Shown here in pieces: positions 8,579 to 17,348 of a stretch of DNA of 53,135 nt. A program made the position numbers and the translations under genes. The stretch comes from an uncultured bacterium. Its GTDB lineage: Bacteria > Cloacimonadota > Cloacimonadia > Cloacimonadales > Cloacimonadaceae. How positions within the stretch are numbered: position 1 is the stretch's first letter; every line of letters starts with the position of its first letter. The stretch covers positions 1-53,135 of the forward strand of contig CALLHY010000016.1 of assembly GCA_938009275.1 (NCBI GenBank). Reading direction: 5' to 3'. Under the pieces are notes generated by a model. The model saw only the letters and a list, made by a program, of their open reading frames with translations. It ran no database searches and was not told the DNA's origin.

Positions 8579-10245
8579 TGTTTTGCGCGGTTATCTCCAA
8601 GCCTGATTTCACTTTACCGCTCCACGTAATGGGAGAGCCTGTTTTCCAGTACAACAGAGTTGATGGGAAGAGGGTAGCATTGTTTCGCAGCATTGCCCAT
8701 AAACCAATTGATGACAGCTTTTGCAAATCAACAGCGCAGGGATACTCAATCTTTGAAGGGATATTGCTTTCTCATAGCACTTCACAAGTTAGTGAGATGA
8801 TAGAACGAGATGATCACAGTCAGTTATCCACCATTCACGGCCAGTTTGCTTGCTTGCATTATAACAGCGCAACCGAAGAATTAAGAGTTTATACAAACTT
8901 ATCCAACAACCTGAGGGTTTATTATTATTACCTCAATGATTTGTTTGTAGCGGCAACATCGATTAAGATGATTATTAGTACACTAAAAGCGAATGGCATT
9001 ACCTGTAGTCCTGACGAACTTGGCTTGCGCATGATGTTAACCTATGGGTATATGCTGCGTAACTACACGACTATTGCCGAAATACGACAGCTTGGAGTAG
9101 CCAATATACTGCGGGTTGGTATTACAGGACTAAGCCAGAAGCCATATTTCCGTTACGACACTAAAATAAAGCATAGTAGTTATAGAAGCTGTGCTACTGA
9201 TCTGAAAGAGCTCTTCACTAATGCTGTAAACCAAGGACTAAAACGAGATGGGGACAGTCGTCATTTTGCGTTTATTAGTGGTGGTTTAGATTCTCGTTTG
9301 GTGGTGTGGACTGCCCACGAACAAGGTGTTCGTGACCTTGATTGCCTTACTTTCTCGCAACCAGACTATCTTGACGAGACAATTGCCAGGCAAATATGCC
9401 AGACCTTAGGCTATAAACATCATTTTTATTCTTTGGAGGGAGGGGAGTATCTTAAGGATTTGGATGCCAATCTAGCATATCATGAGGGGCAAATTGTTCT
9501 TCATGGAGCAGCGCACCTTTATGCCGCCATTCAAACCATGCCTCTACAAGAATACGGGATCATGCATAGTGGACAGATTGGAGATGTTATTAAGGGTTCA
9601 TATCTCCAAGCCAGGGGGCATACGCCTGTTAACTTCGCTGCTGGAGCTTATTCTACACGTCTGATTCATACATTGTTACAGGAAGTTAGTAAGTACCGCT
9701 CTGACTATACTAACCACGAGCAATTTATTCTGGAGAACCGAGGTTTTAACTGCATTACCAATGGTGACCTCGCCTGTCTCGATTTTGGCTACAGCGTTTC
9801 GCCATTTGTTGAGCCTGCCTTCATGCAGTATAGCATTTCTGTAGATCCAGCTCTGCGCGCAGGAGCACGAATGTATATTGCGTGGATGCAGAGAAGCTAT
9901 CCAAAGGCTTCAAAATTCAAGTGGGAAAAGTTTAATTGTCCTGTTAGTACCCCATATTACCTTGCCCGGTTGAAGTATAACTTATGGCGCGGTACTGACA
10001 AGATAAAGAGAAAGATCACTAAACAGCCGAATACACTTAATATGAATCCATTCGATTACTGGTGGAGTTCAAATCCGAGTTTAAAGCAGCATTTTAATCC
10101 GCTATTCACAATTCCTGAACCAGTCTCTGATATTATTAGCAAAGAACTTGAGCAGGATATCGCAAAAATGCTTGCTGTTGGTAATTTAAGTGAGAAGTTA
10201 CAGGCTTACACAGTCATTGCCAGTCTCAAGTATCTTTTACTTTGA
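8578..10245 (+). CDS. Asparagine-synthetase-like ATP-dependent enzyme
   Basis: The 555 aa follow the two-domain AsnB plan. Residues 1-185 resemble the glutaminase fold (GQFACLHYNS at 88-97, FVAATSIKMI). The synthetase half has the ATP PP-loop FISGGLDSR (SGGLDS at 234-239) and SGQIGDVIKG (331-340) in place of the usual SGxGGDExF. Normal AsnB needs Cys directly after the initiator Met; here the start is MFCAV, with Cys at position 3, so glutamine hydrolysis is doubtful. AsnB-like proteins in O-antigen and exopolysaccharide clusters (WbpS type) are thought to amidate sugar acids. The position between secreted polysaccharide-active-looking proteins and wzz/wzy-like genes supports a similar role, as inference. 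The start overlaps the upstream stop by one base. Confidence 0.8.
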   Translation: MFCAVISKPDFTLPLHVMGEPVFQYNRVDGKRVALFRSIAHKPIDDSFCKSTAQGYSIFEGILLSHSTSQVSEMIERDDHSQLSTIHGQFACLHYNSATEELRVYTNLSNNLRVYYYYLNDLFVAATSIKMIISTLKANGITCSPDELGLRMMLTYGYMLRNYTTIAEIRQLGVANILRVGITGLSQKPYFRYDTKIKHSSYRSCATDLKELFTNAVNQGLKRDGDSRHFAFISGGLDSRLVVWTAHEQGVRDLDCLTFSQPDYLDETIARQICQTLGYKHHFYSLEGGEYLKDLDANLAYHEGQIVLHGAAHLYAAIQTMPLQEYGIMHSGQIGDVIKGSYLQARGHTPVNFAAGAYSTRLIHTLLQEVSKYRSDYTNHEQFILENRGFNCITNGDLACLDFGYSVSPFVEPAFMQYSISVDPALRAGARMYIAWMQRSYPKASKFKWEKFNCPVSTPYYLARLKYNLWRGTDKIKRKITKQPNTLNMNPFDYWWSSNPSLKQHFNPLFTIPEPVSDIISKELEQDIAKMLAVGNLSEKLQAYTVIASLKYLLL

Positions 10246-10305
10246 GCTTTGCCAGTGCACTTGTCTGAGCACTTCAAATCCGCATATTAATGACACGGAG
10301 TCCAA

Positions 10306-12303
10306 ATGAAGTCAGCTTTCGAATGTTTGCTAATTGCATTGATATTACTCTTACCTGTTGGGGCGTGGAGTCAGACATGGTTTGAGCCCAACAACGTACT
10401 TAATCTTGCTGGTGTTCGTTTTAATATTGAGCCTTATGTTCAGTTACGCATAAATGATCAAACATACGAAACACTGTCCTTTTCTACCACAACAACCCAA
10501 TATCCGGATAGCTGCGTGGTTGCTTATGATAATCCCAAGTTCAGTTTTGATCTCATTGTTTCTACCTATAACAATTTCGATAGTACTGCCAAGCGGGTTA
10601 GTGTTCGGTCTATTGCCCACGCTAGCATCAAGATTCGTGATTTTAAGTTACACTTAGAGTTTCTTAATGATGAAGCTGTCCATGTTTTCCGTGGGCCAAA
10701 AGCTATATTTGCCCAGGATCAAAGTTACAACACTCAGTTAACTAACTTCACAGACAAAGTAATTCAGTACAATATTGGCAGTTCAAAGCTCTGGTTAGTT
10801 GCTTCGAACTATGAAGGGTGCAGCAATGTGGACATGCTTCAGGAACGAACGGTTGGACTCTACGACCATCTCTGTCATTTGGCCAGGCTCTATAATCCTA
10901 ACACGGAGCAGTTTACTCAGATGATAGACTCGTTAAAACGCGAACCGGGTGATAGAAATAATTGGTCTTTCCTAATCTTTGAGGAGCAACCCGTAATACT
11001 CAACATAAACCGCTGGATGGACAATAAAAAAGCTGCCCTGGTTATTACCAATGATGCTGATGGTGAGTCTGATCCGAAACTAAGAGCTGTGTATTTTGGC
11101 AGCAACAATGTTAACAGCCCTAAGTATAAAACAACGGGTTTAATTGCCAATAATATCAAGCTAACAAATACTGTTTTTGGCGCGTCAAAGCCCGTGTTAA
11201 ATGCCCTATGGCATGAGCTGGTTGATTATGGTAACACCATCGGGTATCATACTCATACTCCTGTTACTGATCTTTCGCAGGATATCTATAATAGCTTGAA
11301 TGTATCATTAAGTGATTTTAATATTCGCACATGGATAGATCACTCCTGGGCTAACAACCTTGAAGACCTATGCCATCAAGGGGGGAATCCAGATTCTCCA
11401 TACTACATCATTGACGCTATAAACGACTCTAACCTAGACTATTTTTGGCTGGGAGATAACCTGAGCACAAATCCGTTTAACTCATTTACTGAACCTGGAA
11501 GACTCCCCCATAGATTGTATGAGTTTGATACCTTAACTCGCCCGCTGTGGTTTTTTGGAAGAGCAAAAATGCAAGCATGGGAGTATTATGGATGGAACTT
11601 CCAATCCGATATGAAGCATAATCTAACGCCAGAGAATCTCGATACTCTGTTGAATGAAGGTGGGCTATGTGTTTCCTACACACATTTTGGGTTTGACGAG
11701 TCTGCTAACATCTCAGCTTTCTTTGAGTATAACGATGCGGGGGATTGTGAAATAAAGGACGAGGTAAACGATAGATTTGCTCTACTGGATTACTATCAAA
11801 CCCACCGAGGCCTGTGGATAGATACCTTGGAGAATGTTTTTGATCGAATGATAGCAATGGAAGACCTTGTTGTATCATCAGTATCCAGAACACGTAGCGG
11901 AAATGTGGCAAGTATCACCCTAACCAACAAATCAAAATATCCTCTAGAAAGAACCAGGATAAAGTACATCAATCAAGATATTACTCTACCACTACTTGCT
12001 CCCAATAGTAGCTATATCTTGAGCCTAACAGGTGAAACCGATGAGACCTCACCAGCAGCGTTGCTATATACATACTACCAAAACAAATCACTTCACATAG
12101 TACGGTCAGACAATGAGTATATTCAGCCTCTTCATATCAAAATCTATAATCTAAAGGGGCAGTTTGTTACGTCACACCAAATGCCAAAACAAACAAAACA
12201 TGTAAGCATACCCCTTGAGAACCTGGCCTCGGGAGTCTATTTTTCACGTATTGAGGATGGCATGGGGTTTGGTAAAACTCAAAAATTTTCCATCATTAAG
12301 TAA
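10306..12303 (+). CDS. Secreted polysaccharide-deacetylase-like protein with sorting domain (putative)
   Basis: The protein has 665 aa, with a signal peptide ending LPVGAWS-QTW and GGAG six bases before the ATG. After a beta-rich N-terminal part (residues ~25-235), a central segment recalls the NodB deacetylase fold: AALVITNDADGE (243-254; compare the usual TFDDG), GYHTHTP (313-319, a possible metal-binding His pair) and WIDHSW. The catalytic set is not complete enough to be sure. The last ~75 residues are a sorting domain (IKIYNLKGQFVTSH, LASGVYFSRIE, basic end). It could modify or trim an exported glycan at the cell surface. It lies 60 bases after the AsnB-like gene. The function is inference; the secretion signals are clear. 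Confidence 0.6.
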   Translation: MKSAFECLLIALILLLPVGAWSQTWFEPNNVLNLAGVRFNIEPYVQLRINDQTYETLSFSTTTTQYPDSCVVAYDNPKFSFDLIVSTYNNFDSTAKRVSVRSIAHASIKIRDFKLHLEFLNDEAVHVFRGPKAIFAQDQSYNTQLTNFTDKVIQYNIGSSKLWLVASNYEGCSNVDMLQERTVGLYDHLCHLARLYNPNTEQFTQMIDSLKREPGDRNNWSFLIFEEQPVILNINRWMDNKKAALVITNDADGESDPKLRAVYFGSNNVNSPKYKTTGLIANNIKLTNTVFGASKPVLNALWHELVDYGNTIGYHTHTPVTDLSQDIYNSLNVSLSDFNIRTWIDHSWANNLEDLCHQGGNPDSPYYIIDAINDSNLDYFWLGDNLSTNPFNSFTEPGRLPHRLYEFDTLTRPLWFFGRAKMQAWEYYGWNFQSDMKHNLTPENLDTLLNEGGLCVSYTHFGFDESANISAFFEYNDAGDCEIKDEVNDRFALLDYYQTHRGLWIDTLENVFDRMIAMEDLVVSSVSRTRSGNVASITLTNKSKYPLERTRIKYINQDITLPLLAPNSSYILSLTGETDETSPAALLYTYYQNKSLHIVRSDNEYIQPLHIKIYNLKGQFVTSHQMPKQTKHVSIPLENLASGVYFSRIEDGMGFGKTQKFSIIK

Positions 12304-12390
12304 CGGGTAAATACTATTTGCGGCACTGGTTAGCATTGAGAACTGCGTAAATAATGCTTTGTTAGTAGCGTTTGTTCCCCAAAATACGCT

Positions 12391-12461
12391 TCTTACCTGC
12401 TGCTTCCTTGCTGCTATCCTGTATTCGACACAGGATAGCAGCAAGGAAGCAGCAGGTAAGA
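12391..12461. repeat. Perfect 32-bp hairpin element, copy 1
   Basis: Arms 12391-12422 and 12430-12461 are perfectly complementary over 32 bp with a 7-base centre (ATTCGAC). A shorter copy at 24675-24731 is the exact reverse complement of its core, centre included. There is no T-run, so it is not a standard terminator. It lies in the 321-base gap between the deacetylase-like gene and the wzz-like gene. Confidence 0.85.
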
Positions 12462-12500
12462 CCTTTATGAAGCATCTGAATACCAGTTGGATGCGGGAAC

Positions 12501-12529
12501 TTGCTAAAATTGTGATTGACAAATATATG
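12501..12529 (+). promoter_or_regulatory. Possible sigma-70 type promoter before the wzz-like gene
   Basis: TTGCTA and TATATG are separated by exactly 17 bases, each matching 4 of 6 consensus positions. It lies 96 bases before the ATG and just after the hairpin element. It is a weak match, offered as a candidate only. Confidence 0.3.
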
Positions 12530-12624
12530 CTGTTTGGGACTCTGCTCAGGAAGAATAATAACATGGTTTACGGGATTATACGCTCATTTCTATAACTATT
12601 TTCCTGTGAATCTTGGGAAACAAT

Positions 12625-13803
12625 ATGATAAGCAAAGAAATGGGGTTGTTAGACCTCCTGCTGGTGATCGCAAAACACAAGGTTTTCGTAACCATAATCT
12701 GTTTACTTGCAGCTATATGCGCGATTACTTACTCACTACTAACCCCCACTTATTGGGAATCTGCTGCCACCCTAAAGCCAGTATCTGAGCAAGATGGACT
12801 CGGCTCCTTTGGATCGAATCTGTTGGAAATGGTAGGTGGTGGAGTTATCAGTACTCCTCAGTCCGAGCTAGGCACAGATTTTATTAACATAATGAAAAGA
12901 CGTGAATTTCGTGAAGAGGTGGTACGCAGATTTAACCTGATACCATACTTCAAGATAACCGAAGCGGATAGCAGCAGAGCAATGGCTTTGGCGATAAGAG
13001 AATTGATGGAGTCTGTGGTAAACATTGTTTGGGACGAAGAGAATAGCCTGATAGTACTGCGAGCAGAAACCAGAGATAAAGTTCTATCCAGAGATATTGC
13101 CCGCTATTATCTGGACTATCTGGAAAGCTATACCCTAAATACGAAGATGAGCAAGGGGCGCTTAAAACGGGAATTTCTGGAAAAACAGGTAAGCAAGCAC
13201 ATGCGCGACGCGGATTCGTTGGCAATTGCTATGCGAGATTTTCAGGTTAAGAATCGCTCCATAGCCATAGATCAGCAAACCGAGTCGCTGGTAAAACTCT
13301 ATGGCGACACCGCCTCTCAGGTTATGCAGGCACAAATTGAATATGAAATGGCTAAAACCCAATATGATGCCAAAGCTCCCCAACTTCTAAAAATGGCAGA
13401 AAAGATTAAGCTAATGGAAGATAGGCTGAAAGACCTGGAAGATGGGAAGCAAGGCTTTACACCAAGATATATTGTAAAGATAGATAAAATACCAGACTTG
13501 AGCATGCAATATGCCCAGTTGATGATTAATGTGGATATCAAGAAAAGGATAATTGAATACCTATACCCTCAATACGAGCTTGCTAAGCTGGAAGAGCTGA
13601 AAGACCTTCCAACTTTTGAGATTTATGATCAGCCTCAGATTGCTGGAATCCGTAGCAAGCCCAAACGGGCGTTAATAGTTGTGATTACCACCCTGGCAGC
13701 CTTCTTATTTTCAATAGTGATTGTGATGTTAAAAGAAAGCCTGTTGGTGGAAAACAAAGAGAAAATAGAACAGATTATTGTTGCCCTGAAAAGGAAAGGA
13801 TGA
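12625..13803 (+). CDS. Wzz-type polysaccharide chain-length determinant / co-polymerase
   Basis: An inner-membrane protein (392 aa) that would set the chain length of a Wzy-made surface glycan. It shows the Wzz plan: a cytoplasmic start, a first membrane span around residues 16-38 followed by PTYWESAATLKP, a long periplasmic helical region with coiled-coil character (residues ~130-280), a short Pro-rich stretch (YDQPQIAGIRSKPKR) and a second span near 352-374. There is no C-terminal tyrosine-kinase domain, so it is a stand-alone Wzz/PCP1-like protein. The ATG at 12625 is favoured over an in-frame TTG four codons earlier because GGGA lies at a usable distance. A Wzy-like gene follows immediately. 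Confidence 0.85.
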   Translation: MISKEMGLLDLLLVIAKHKVFVTIICLLAAICAITYSLLTPTYWESAATLKPVSEQDGLGSFGSNLLEMVGGGVISTPQSELGTDFINIMKRREFREEVVRRFNLIPYFKITEADSSRAMALAIRELMESVVNIVWDEENSLIVLRAETRDKVLSRDIARYYLDYLESYTLNTKMSKGRLKREFLEKQVSKHMRDADSLAIAMRDFQVKNRSIAIDQQTESLVKLYGDTASQVMQAQIEYEMAKTQYDAKAPQLLKMAEKIKLMEDRLKDLEDGKQGFTPRYIVKIDKIPDLSMQYAQLMINVDIKKRIIEYLYPQYELAKLEELKDLPTFEIYDQPQIAGIRSKPKRALIVVITTLAAFLFSIVIVMLKESLLVENKEKIEQIIVALKRKG

Positions 13804-13827
13804 GTTCTGTCCGCCGGTGCCGATGTT

Positions 13828-15087
13828 TTGGGACTAAGCAAGTTTAAGCTGAAGCACTTAGTTGTTCTGCTTTTAACGGTTTTTGCCATTATGGAGTTTT
13901 ATACTCTAAGTTATGGATTAAATACCGTTGCCCTTATTGCAGGGTGTGGCTTAGCCATCATTCTGGCATTCATTTTTCCCATAGAAAGCCTTGTAGATAG
14001 AGTAAACTTTCCTGTGATTATCTACTTGCTATCATTGTGTGCTTATTCACTCTTAAGCTATTATTGGGCAATTGATAAGAACGAAGCATTAGAATATTCT
14101 ACCCTGATGCTGCGCAATACAGCTACCTTCATAATATTCAGTGCCATGTTCCGCAGTCGTAATGTATGCCGGAATGCGCAGTGGTTTTTCGTTGCCATTG
14201 TTATTGCTTATCAGGCAACTGCGGTCTGGGAGATATCCACCTGGCAGCATTTATGGGTATCACGTTATTATGGCATTGAAACCTTCATCCCTACTGGGCC
14301 CTTCTTCGGAGAAAACTTGCTTGCCGCATTTATGCTGATGCTATTGCCGTATCCGCTGTTTATCCCTTGGCTGTATAACAGGTGGTGGATAAAGCTTGTT
14401 TCCGGATTAATTGTGCTGGCAGGCTTAGTGATTATGACCATTCAGGGAGCCAGGATTGCCTTGCTAGCTGGATTTGTTTTAACTGCTTGGGTTATGCTTA
14501 AGTACACAAACTGGAAGAGCAAATTGATCAGCATGATTATTGTTGTTGTTCTATTGCTGGGATTATTACATATCGCCCGTCCCTATGTGTCTATTGTATG
14601 GGGTATCTTTGACCGAGAAATTAGCAGCATTGGCATGGAATCTAACTCAAATCGTATGAGTAGTGTAAAGATACGTCAGCAGCTTGTAAAAGAAAGCCTT
14701 GACCTAACTGCAAATAGCGGCTTCATGGGCGTTGGTGCAGGAAATATTGAGAAATATATGGATACTGACATAGTCTACCGGACAGCGGGTATCATTAATC
14801 CGCATAACTACTTTTTGGAATTGATGGGTAACTACGGTGTTGGCTTTCTGCTTTGGTTTTTAGCATTATATCTTGGTTGGGCAAGAGGTTTGTATATGGC
14901 ATCTAAAGCAGGTGATTACAATAAAAAAGGATTCTATCTAATGCATCTCTTTGCTTTGCTGATGTTTGTGCCAGCATCTGCTTTGCCCAGTTCCATCAAG
15001 TGGAATCACCTGATCTGGATTATGTTCGCTATGTTTAACCGTATTTCGCATCCTGATTTTTGGAGGGAACAAGCTAACTGTGAATAA
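13828..15087 (+). CDS. O-antigen ligase / Wzy-type polymerase family membrane protein
   Basis: A polytopic inner-membrane protein (~419 aa, about 10-12 hydrophobic segments). A large loop near residues 250-330 carries GVGAGNIEKYM and NPHNYFLELMGNYGVGFLLW, the pattern of the Wzy_C / O-antigen ligase domain. Such proteins polymerise glycan repeats or transfer them to a lipid or protein acceptor. Being next to the Wzz-like gene favours the polymerase role. The start is uncertain: the given start is TTG without a ribosome site, whereas a CTG at 13807 has AAAGGA seven bases upstream, and the ATG at 13800 is out of frame and stops quickly. The 3' end overlaps mazG by 8 bases. Confidence 0.85.
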   Translation: MGLSKFKLKHLVVLLLTVFAIMEFYTLSYGLNTVALIAGCGLAIILAFIFPIESLVDRVNFPVIIYLLSLCAYSLLSYYWAIDKNEALEYSTLMLRNTATFIIFSAMFRSRNVCRNAQWFFVAIVIAYQATAVWEISTWQHLWVSRYYGIETFIPTGPFFGENLLAAFMLMLLPYPLFIPWLYNRWWIKLVSGLIVLAGLVIMTIQGARIALLAGFVLTAWVMLKYTNWKSKLISMIIVVVLLLGLLHIARPYVSIVWGIFDREISSIGMESNSNRMSSVKIRQQLVKESLDLTANSGFMGVGAGNIEKYMDTDIVYRTAGIINPHNYFLELMGNYGVGFLLWFLALYLGWARGLYMASKAGDYNKKGFYLMHLFALLMFVPASALPSSIKWNHLIWIMFAMFNRISHPDFWREQANCE

Positions 15088-15847
15088 CTTTGAAAAACTC
15101 TGCTCAGTGGTTGCCATGCTGAGAAACAAGGAAACTGGCTGCCCATGGGACATAAAGCAAACCCGTGAAACTCTGGTTCCAAACTTTATTGAAGAGCTTT
15201 ACGAAGCCGTAGAGGCCATAGAATCACAGGATATGGACGACCTGAAAGAAGAGCTGGGAGACCTGTTACTGCATATCGTGTTTCAGGCGCAGATTTCTGC
15301 GGAAGAAGGGTTGTGGGATATTGGCGATGTGCTGGAGGCCATAAACAACAAGCTTGTTCGCAGGCATCCCCATGTGTTTGGTAATGGCAATGCCAATGAT
15401 GCCGACGAAGTAAAAATGAACTGGGAACGCATAAAAAAAAGAGAGAAGACAGAAAGAAAATCTGTTCTTGATGGTATTCCCAAAACTATGCCAGCATTAA
15501 TTCAGGCGCAGCGAACCCAGGAAAAAGCTGCATCAGTTGGCTTTGATTGGCCAGATACCAAGCCAATTCTGGACAAACTCGAGGAAGAGCGGGAAGAGCT
15601 GTATGAAGCTCTATCGATTGGCGATATGGATCTGATACAAGAAGAACTTGGCGATATGATATTCACCCTGGTAAATCTTGCCCGCAAGCTGCATATAGAT
15701 TCTGAAGCAGCACTAAAAGATTGCACACGCAAGTTCACCAGACGCTTTCACAGCATAGAAGCACACTATAAGGACAGCGGAGCAGATATCAATGAAGCAA
15801 GCCTTGAAGAACTCGATTTCCACTGGGAAGAAGCAAAAAAACGTTAA
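15080..15847 (+). CDS. mazG: Nucleoside triphosphate pyrophosphohydrolase MazG
   Basis: It hydrolyses (d)NTPs to NMP and pyrophosphate, cleaning the nucleotide pool. The 255 aa are close to the two-domain bacterial MazG. The N-terminal repeat shows CPWDIKQT, EELYEAVEAI and EELGDLLLHIVFQA (the EExxE...ExxD magnesium-binding pattern). The second repeat shows EEEREELYEAL and QEELGDMIFTLVNLAR. The start is GTG, and no ATG gives a full N-terminus; GGAGG lies ~11 bases upstream. The gene overlaps the upstream Wzy-like gene by 8 bases and the downstream kinase gene by up to 56, so it is within an operon, but it has no evident link to glycan synthesis. Confidence 0.95.
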   Translation: MNNFEKLCSVVAMLRNKETGCPWDIKQTRETLVPNFIEELYEAVEAIESQDMDDLKEELGDLLLHIVFQAQISAEEGLWDIGDVLEAINNKLVRRHPHVFGNGNANDADEVKMNWERIKKREKTERKSVLDGIPKTMPALIQAQRTQEKAASVGFDWPDTKPILDKLEEEREELYEALSIGDMDLIQEELGDMIFTLVNLARKLHIDSEAALKDCTRKFTRRFHSIEAHYKDSGADINEASLEELDFHWEEAKKR

Positions 15848-17348
15848 TTTGTTCAACCGCCTACGCATATTCTTAATTGTAGGTTCGCTGGCTATATTCG
15901 TGTTTTTTGCAGGCTATATCCAGGTGCTTATCAAGAAGGCAAGAGCAGAACAAGAGTATGTTCCTCGTATCTTTGCTCAATACATTGCCTATACCGACAC
16001 CTATTTACGGGCTGCCGAAGCAAATGCGCAGTTGCTTACAGAGGTAAGCTCAAAATACCTCCAGTTCAGTGCTTCACGTGATTTTCAACAGAATCTCTGG
16101 GACTATATCAGCACCGAGTTTATGCAAGAAAACCCGATCGCGGTTATCATTACGGATGCACATTTTCAGCCTCAGATGTGGAAGAATGTTGGTGTGGCGT
16201 CAGATTCCGTATTTTCAATGCTTTCTGTGACATCGCGCAGGAAGCTGGAAAACCAGATGGCGGTGATGGTGCAAACTCCGCTAACCGACGAAGGTAAGGT
16301 TACTGGCTATGCGTACTACAGCCGTCCAGTGTCGTTTGAGCAGTTCATAAAAAACGTAAATTACTCCATTATTGTAACCGACCGCTACAAACAGCCGCTC
16401 TTCTGGCGAAATGTTGATTTGCCTGAAACCTCAAATTATTACCAAATGAGCACAGAACAACAACAGAAGCTGGCGCAACGGATTCAGGGAATGGATGAAA
16501 TCCCACTGTCTAATCAGGCTGACAGCCTTGGCTTTATCTATTTCTCTACACCTAAATCCCTTTCCTACATCCGAAATGTGGTGCTTTTAGAGCTAGCACT
16601 GGCGTTTATGGTAATCTTCTTTGGAGGCTATGGGTTATTCCTATTGCGTCGCACAGAAAAGGATACACTTTGGATAGGCCTGGCCAAGGAGACTGCTCAC
16701 CAATTCGGCACTCCGATTACCTCGCTGATGGGTTGGCTGGACTACCTGAAAGAAGCCCCTCCTGATGGCTGTGAACGTAATGTTCCTCAGATAGTAGAAC
16801 ATATGACAGCCGATCTAAACCACTTGCGTAACATTGCCTCCCGTTTTGGCAAGGTAGGCAGTATGACCAAGCTGGAGCCAATGGAACTGCACGTAATACT
16901 GTCACAGATTGTGGAATACTTCAGCTACCGCATGCCGCATCTTGGTAAACGCATAGACATTCATCTTATTAGCAAAATAGAGGGTATAACCGTGTTGCTG
17001 GATACCGAGCTCTTCAAATGGACACTCGAGAATCTGATAAAGAACTGCGTGGACGCCATGAGCAGCAAAGGCGGCAACATTATCTTAACTGCCACACAAA
17101 GACATCCCTGGATATACGTCCACATTCGCGATGAGGGAAAAGGCATTCCCCGCAGTCAGTGGAAGCGCGTCTTTGATCCAGGGGTTACTACCAAAACCCG
17201 GGGCTGGGGGCTGGGGCTTAGCCTCGCCAAGCGGATAATAGAAGAGTATCACAATGGTCACATCAAAGTTGTGCAAAGCACTCCCGACGAAGGCACAACT
17301 TTTGAAATTAAACTGCCCACACAACACAAACATAAGGAGAAAGTATGA
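15792..17348 (+). CDS. Membrane sensor histidine kinase
   Basis: A two-component sensor of 518 aa. Membrane spans lie near residues 27-45 and 264-285, enclosing a ~215-residue external domain. The external domain contains two similar units (about 113-180 and 190-255: PIAVIITDAHFQPQMW and YSIIVTDRYKQPLFW, each ending in GxxYxSxP or GFIYFSTP), which looks like a tandem duplication. The H-box is KETAHQFGTPITSL with His303, an HxFGTP variant. The ATPase core has LENLIKNCVDAM (N-box), DEGKGIP (G1) and GWGLGLSLAKRI (G2). No response regulator is in the window. The ATG at 15792 overlaps mazG by 56 bases; a TTG at 15849, just after the mazG stop, would give MFNRLRIF and is a serious alternative. Confidence 0.9.
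   Translation: MKQALKNSISTGKKQKNVNLFNRLRIFLIVGSLAIFVFFAGYIQVLIKKARAEQEYVPRIFAQYIAYTDTYLRAAEANAQLLTEVSSKYLQFSASRDFQQNLWDYISTEFMQENPIAVIITDAHFQPQMWKNVGVASDSVFSMLSVTSRRKLENQMAVMVQTPLTDEGKVTGYAYYSRPVSFEQFIKNVNYSIIVTDRYKQPLFWRNVDLPETSNYYQMSTEQQQKLAQRIQGMDEIPLSNQADSLGFIYFSTPKSLSYIRNVVLLELALAFMVIFFGGYGLFLLRRTEKDTLWIGLAKETAHQFGTPITSLMGWLDYLKEAPPDGCERNVPQIVEHMTADLNHLRNIASRFGKVGSMTKLEPMELHVILSQIVEYFSYRMPHLGKRIDIHLISKIEGITVLLDTELFKWTLENLIKNCVDAMSSKGGNIILTATQRHPWIYVHIRDEGKGIPRSQWKRVFDPGVTTKTRGWGLGLSLAKRIIEEYHNGHIKVVQSTPDEGTTFEIKLPTQHKHKEKV

Noticed and set aside
12359..12595. 78-codon frame across the hairpin element (and a 106-codon antisense frame)
   Set aside because: Both frames exist only because the palindrome lacks stops; codons mirror the inverted repeat and no ribosome site is present.
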